Shown: positions 14,168-16,734 of the stretch, in pieces | Position numbering within the stretch: position 1 is the first letter of the stretch | Layout: every line of letters begins with the position of its first letter | Assembly (NCBI GenBank): GCA_016180765.1 | Contig: JACPAP010000221.1 | Location: 1 to 16,734, forward strand | Reading direction: 5' to 3' | Length of the DNA: 16,734 nucleotides | Source: Gemmatimonadota bacterium | GTDB taxonomy: Bacteria; Gemmatimonadota; Gemmatimonadetes; Gemmatimonadales; GWC2-71-9 | Translations under genes and position numbers: made by a program | Notes under the pieces: generated by a model | The model's database searches: none | The model's input: only the letters and a program-made list of their open reading frames with translations | What the model was told of the DNA's origin: nothing

Positions 14168-15102
14168 CCGACGACCACGCCGCCCTCGCGCCGCACCAAC
14201 GACACGAAGACGTCTTCCAGGGAGGGGTGCACCGGCGTGATGCTGTGGGCGGTGATCCCGCGGGCGGACAAGAACGGCGGGAGCGCCTGGACGGCGGACG
14301 CGGCGTGTTCCACCACCACGTGCACCGCGCGCCCGAACATCGCCGCCTCGATCACGCCGGGGGCGTGCTGAAGCGCCTGGGCCGCGGCCGGTCCGTGGTC
14401 GGTGGCGATTTCCAGGATGGGCTCCGTCAGGCGCGCGCGCAGGGCCGCCGGCCGGTCCAGCGCGATGAGCCGGGCCCGGTTCATCAGGGCCAGGCGGTGG
14501 CAGTACTCCGCCTCCTCCATGTAGTGGGTGCTCACGAAGATGGTGGTCCCGCGGTCGGCGAACTGGTAGATCAAATCCCAGAAGGTGCGCCGGGACACGG
14601 GATCCACGCCCGAGGTCGGCTCGTCGAGGAACAGGATGGGCGGCTGGTGCAGGACGGCGCAGCCCAGCGCGAGGCGCTGCTTGACGCCGAGCGGAAGTTG
14701 CCCGGTCAGCCGGCCACGGTAGTCGCCGAGGCCCGACATCTCGAGGGCCCAGTCCCGCCGTTCCGCCAGTCTCGATCCCGTCACCCCGTAGAGGCCGGCG
14801 AAGAACGCGATGTTCTCGTCCACCGTCAGGTCGGCGTACAGGGAGAACAGCTGGGACATATACCCGATCCGCTGCTTGATGGCCTCCGCCCGGGTGCGGA
14901 GGTCGAAGCCCGCGACGCGACCGCCACCCGACGTGGGCGCCAGCAGACCGGTCAGCATCTTGATGGTGGTGGTCTTGCCGGCGCCGTTGGGTCCCAGGAA
15001 GCCGAAGATTTCGCCTTCCGGGACGTCGAAGGTGACGTGGTCCACGGCCAGGAAGTCGCCGAAGGCGCGGGTGAGATCGCGGACCTCCACGGCGAGCGTC
15101 AC
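14164..15102 (-). CDS. ABC transporter ATP-binding protein, YbhF second-domain type
   Basis: This 312-residue cytoplasmic ATPase has Walker A GPNGAGKTT (37-45), Q-loop Gln84, Walker B ILFLDEP (156-162) and an intact H-loop His193 in STHYMEEAE. The signature motif is degenerate: LPLGVKQ (136-142) instead of LSGGxKQ. This is exactly the form seen in the second nucleotide-binding domain of the double-domain E. coli YbhF/RbbA proteins. After about 215 there is a C-terminal region of ~95 residues ending with SLEDVFVSLVRREGG, the DUF4162-like tail common in ABC-2 exporters. The GTG start overlaps the upstream ATPase stop (GTGA). It probably works as a heterodimer with that upstream ATPase rather than as a homodimer. 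Confidence 0.92.
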   Translation of the reverse strand: MTLAVEVRDLTRAFGDFLAVDHVTFDVPEGEIFGFLGPNGAGKTTTIKMLTGLLAPTSGGGRVAGFDLRTRAEAIKQRIGYMSQLFSLYADLTVDENIAFFAGLYGVTGSRLAERRDWALEMSGLGDYRGRLTGQLPLGVKQRLALGCAVLHQPPILFLDEPTSGVDPVSRRTFWDLIYQFADRGTTIFVSTHYMEEAEYCHRLALMNRARLIALDRPAALRARLTEPILEIATDHGPAAAQALQHAPGVIEAAMFGRAVHVVVEHAASAVQALPPFLSARGITAHSITPVHPSLEDVFVSLVRREGGVVVG

Positions 15103-16019
15103 GGCTCCACCCGCTCCATGAACACGTCCTCCAGGCCGGGCTCGATCTGGTGGGTCGCCTCCAGCCCGACGCCGGCTCGCTCCAGCGCGTCGCGGACGCC
15201 CGGCCAGTCCCGCTCGCGTGCTCCCAGGGTGACGTGGATGGTGTCGCCGAACAGCGCGGCGCGCCGGACGCCGGGCAGCGAGCGGAGCAGCGCCAGCGCG
15301 CGCCGCCCGTCGGATGCCCGCACCGCCAGCATCTCGCCCTGAAGGCCGTCCTGCAGCGCCGCCGGCCGGTCCAGGGCGATTACCTTCCCCCGGTTGAGCA
15401 GCGCCACGTGGTCGCAGCGCTCGGCTTCGTCCAGGTAGGACGTGGACACGAACACCGTCACGCCCTGGGCCACCATTTCGTGCAGGATGAGCCAGAGATC
15501 GCGGCGGGAAATCGGATCCACGCCAAAGGTGGGCTCATCCAGCAGCAGGATCTCGGGGTGATGCACCAGCGCGCAACACAGCCCGAGTTTCTGTTTCATG
15601 CCGCCGGACAGCTGCCCCGCCAGCCGGTGCTCGAAGCTCCCCAGATTGGAGAACCGATACAGCCGCTCGAGCCGGGCCGGCCGCTCGGCGTCGGGCACCT
15701 GGTACAGATCGGCGTAGAAGTCGATGTTCTCCCGCACCGTGAGGTCGGTGTAGAGGCCGAAGCGCTGCGACATATAGGCGATTCTGTGCTTCACGCCCTC
15801 CGGGTCCCGGGCGACGCTGACGCCGCCCACCAGGGCGTCTCCCCCGGTGGGCCGCAGGACGCCGGCCAGCATCCGGAGCGTGGTGGTCTTGCCCGCGCCG
15901 TCCGGGCCGACCAGGCCGAACAGTTCGCCGGGCACCACGTCGAAGGTCAGCCCGTCCACGGCCGCGAGGTCCCCGAACCGGCGGGTCAGGCCGCGCAGTG
16001 AGATCGCCGGCTGCGTCAT
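15099..16019 (-). CDS. ABC transporter ATP-binding protein, YbhF first-domain type
   Basis: In this 306-residue ATPase, Walker A is GPDGAGKTT (38-46, with Asp in place of the usual Asn, as in YbhF domain 1). The Q-loop is Gln85, the signature is a consensus LSGGMKQ (137-143) and Walker B is ILLLDEP (157-163). The H-loop His is replaced by Ser194 in STSYLDEAERCD, a feature of the first domain of YbhF-like proteins. The C-terminal region ends with GLEDVFMERVEP. The ATG start has GGAG 9 nt upstream, and the gene is 24 nt after the HlyD gene. With the next gene it reconstitutes the two halves that E. coli carries as one polypeptide. The missing catalytic His makes independent ATP hydrolysis by this subunit unlikely. 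Confidence 0.92.
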   Translation of the reverse strand: MTQPAISLRGLTRRFGDLAAVDGLTFDVVPGELFGLVGPDGAGKTTTLRMLAGVLRPTGGDALVGGVSVARDPEGVKHRIAYMSQRFGLYTDLTVRENIDFYADLYQVPDAERPARLERLYRFSNLGSFEHRLAGQLSGGMKQKLGLCCALVHHPEILLLDEPTFGVDPISRRDLWLILHEMVAQGVTVFVSTSYLDEAERCDHVALLNRGKVIALDRPAALQDGLQGEMLAVRASDGRRALALLRSLPGVRRAALFGDTIHVTLGARERDWPGVRDALERAGVGLEATHQIEPGLEDVFMERVEP

Positions 16020-16043
16020 CTGCCGCTGCTCCGGCTCCTGCCG

Positions 16044-16734
16044 CTACTGCCGCTGACCGGCGACGGGGCCGATTTCGAGCCGTACATCGGCTGGCATGCC
16101 GGGCTTGAGGTCGTTTGAGGCGTCGCCGGTGATGCGGACTTTGACCGCGTACACCAGCTTCACTCGTTCCTCGGTGGTCTGGACGTTGCGGGGGGTGAAT
16201 TCCGCTTCGCTGGAGATGAACGAGACCGACCCGCCGTATTGTTTCCCGCGATAAGTGTCCGCCCGGATCACGGCGGGCTGGCCGATCCGCACCGCTCCAA
16301 TCCGGTCCTCGCGGATGTAGATCCGCACCCAGCGATCCGCCAGGTTCATGACCGTCAGGACCGGGGCCCCGGCGCCCACGGTCTCGCCCGGCTGGCGGTC
16401 TCGCACCGTGACCACGCCGTCGAACGGAGCGGTGATCACGGCGTTGGCGAGCGTGGCCTCCGCCTGCCGTACCGCCGCCGCCCCCTGGGCCACGGCCGCC
16501 CGTTGCGCCGCGATGCGCTCCGGGCGCGGGCCGGTCTCCACCAGCCTCAGCTGTTGCGCCGCTTGATCCCGCTGGCTGGTCGCTACTTCGAGGGCGAGCT
16601 GCACCTTGTCGTATGCCTCCTGCGACACGGCTCCGCCCTGCAAGAGGCGCTGCACCCGCTCGAAGTCCCGCTGAGCGTCGGTGTGCCGCTCAAGCGCGGC
16701 GCGAGCGGCTTCTCGGGCTTGGGCCAACTCTTCG
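16044..16734 (-). CDS. HlyD-family membrane fusion protein, YbhG-like (N-terminal part outside window)
   Basis: The last ~230 residues of a periplasmic adaptor link the inner-membrane transporter to an outer-membrane channel. The frame is open to the window edge, and the TTG at 16727 is an internal Leu codon, not a start. Visible in order are an alpha-helical hairpin arm rich in Ala/Gln/Arg (from the edge to about residue 125 of the visible part), the lipoyl half-motif ITAPFDGVVTVRDRQPGETV, the beta-barrel segment with RWVRIYIREDRIGAVRIGQ and a C-terminal KPGMPADVRLEIG block. The TYRGKQYGGSVSFISSEAEF stretch is characteristic of the YbhG/YhiI group. It is first in the export operon as seen here. 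Confidence 0.93.
   Translation of the reverse strand, partial: EELAQAREAARAALERHTDAQRDFERVQRLLQGGAVSQEAYDKVQLALEVATSQRDQAAQQLRLVETGPRPERIAAQRAAVAQGAAAVRQAEATLANAVITAPFDGVVTVRDRQPGETVGAGAPVLTVMNLADRWVRIYIREDRIGAVRIGQPAVIRADTYRGKQYGGSVSFISSEAEFTPRNVQTTEERVKLVYAVKVRITGDASNDLKPGMPADVRLEIGPVAGQRQ

Noticed and set aside
13193..14371. Plus-strand open frame (392 codons) opposite the permease and ATPase genes
   Set aside because: His/Gln/Arg/Gly-rich shadow with no recognisable fold, spanning the overlap of two real genes.
16020..16060. Near-repeats of CTGCCGCTN at the HlyD-ATPase junction
   Set aside because: They are short and imperfect in GC-rich DNA, too weak to call a repeat element.

Overview
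The window is GC-rich coding DNA with almost no intergenic space. Every gene except the first, truncated one lies on the minus strand. An outer-membrane porin, a periplasmic-type metal-binding lipoprotein-like receptor and a HlyD-type membrane fusion protein point to a diderm bacterium. The overall style (high GC, GTG starts, dense same-strand runs) resembles soil or sediment lineages such as Gemmatimonadota. That assignment is inference, because no rRNA or other phylogenetic marker is present.

Layout from left to right. (a) 1-386 (+): C-terminal end of a PP2C-type Ser/Thr phosphatase, tail to tail with the next gene. (b) 392-5672 (-): a carbon-node block read as malic enzyme-phosphotransacetylase fusion (MaeB type), then ATP-dependent PEP carboxykinase (pckA), then an HD-domain phosphohydrolase. 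A good sigma70-like promoter and a Shine-Dalgarno site precede the malic enzyme. A long perfect-looking hairpin built of 7-nt repeats separates it from pckA. (c) 5801-9434 (-): a probable Zn/Mn acquisition operon, read as small Cys/His-rich membrane-anchored protein, coiled-coil porin, metal-binding SBP (stop-start overlap TAATG with the porin) and ABC-3 permease. No cognate ATPase gene is present. (d) 9445-11810 (-): MerR-like regulator, protein-L-isoaspartate methyltransferase (pcm) and endonuclease IV (nfo), a protein- and DNA-damage repair set. (e) 11895-16734 (-): a YbhG-YbhF-YbhS-YbhR-like export operon, read as HlyD fusion protein (truncated by the window), two separate ABC ATPases and two ABC-2 permeases. 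The last four genes are joined by three successive 4-nt GTGA overlaps.

The most interesting new structure is a 103-bp non-coding element at the pcm-nfo junction (10387-10489). It has 16-bp terminal inverted repeats (15/16 identical) and is flanked by 4-bp direct repeats CTCG. Removing it with one copy of the direct repeat makes pcm end two codons later and overlap the nfo start codon as GTGA, which strongly suggests a MITE-like insertion into a formerly overlapping gene pair. The second notable observation is that the two ABC ATPases have complementary defects: one lacks the H-loop histidine and the other has a degenerate signature motif. This predicts a heterodimer with one working ATP site.

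No tRNA, rRNA, CRISPR array or intact insertion sequence was seen. No stretch over 300 bases lacks a gene.
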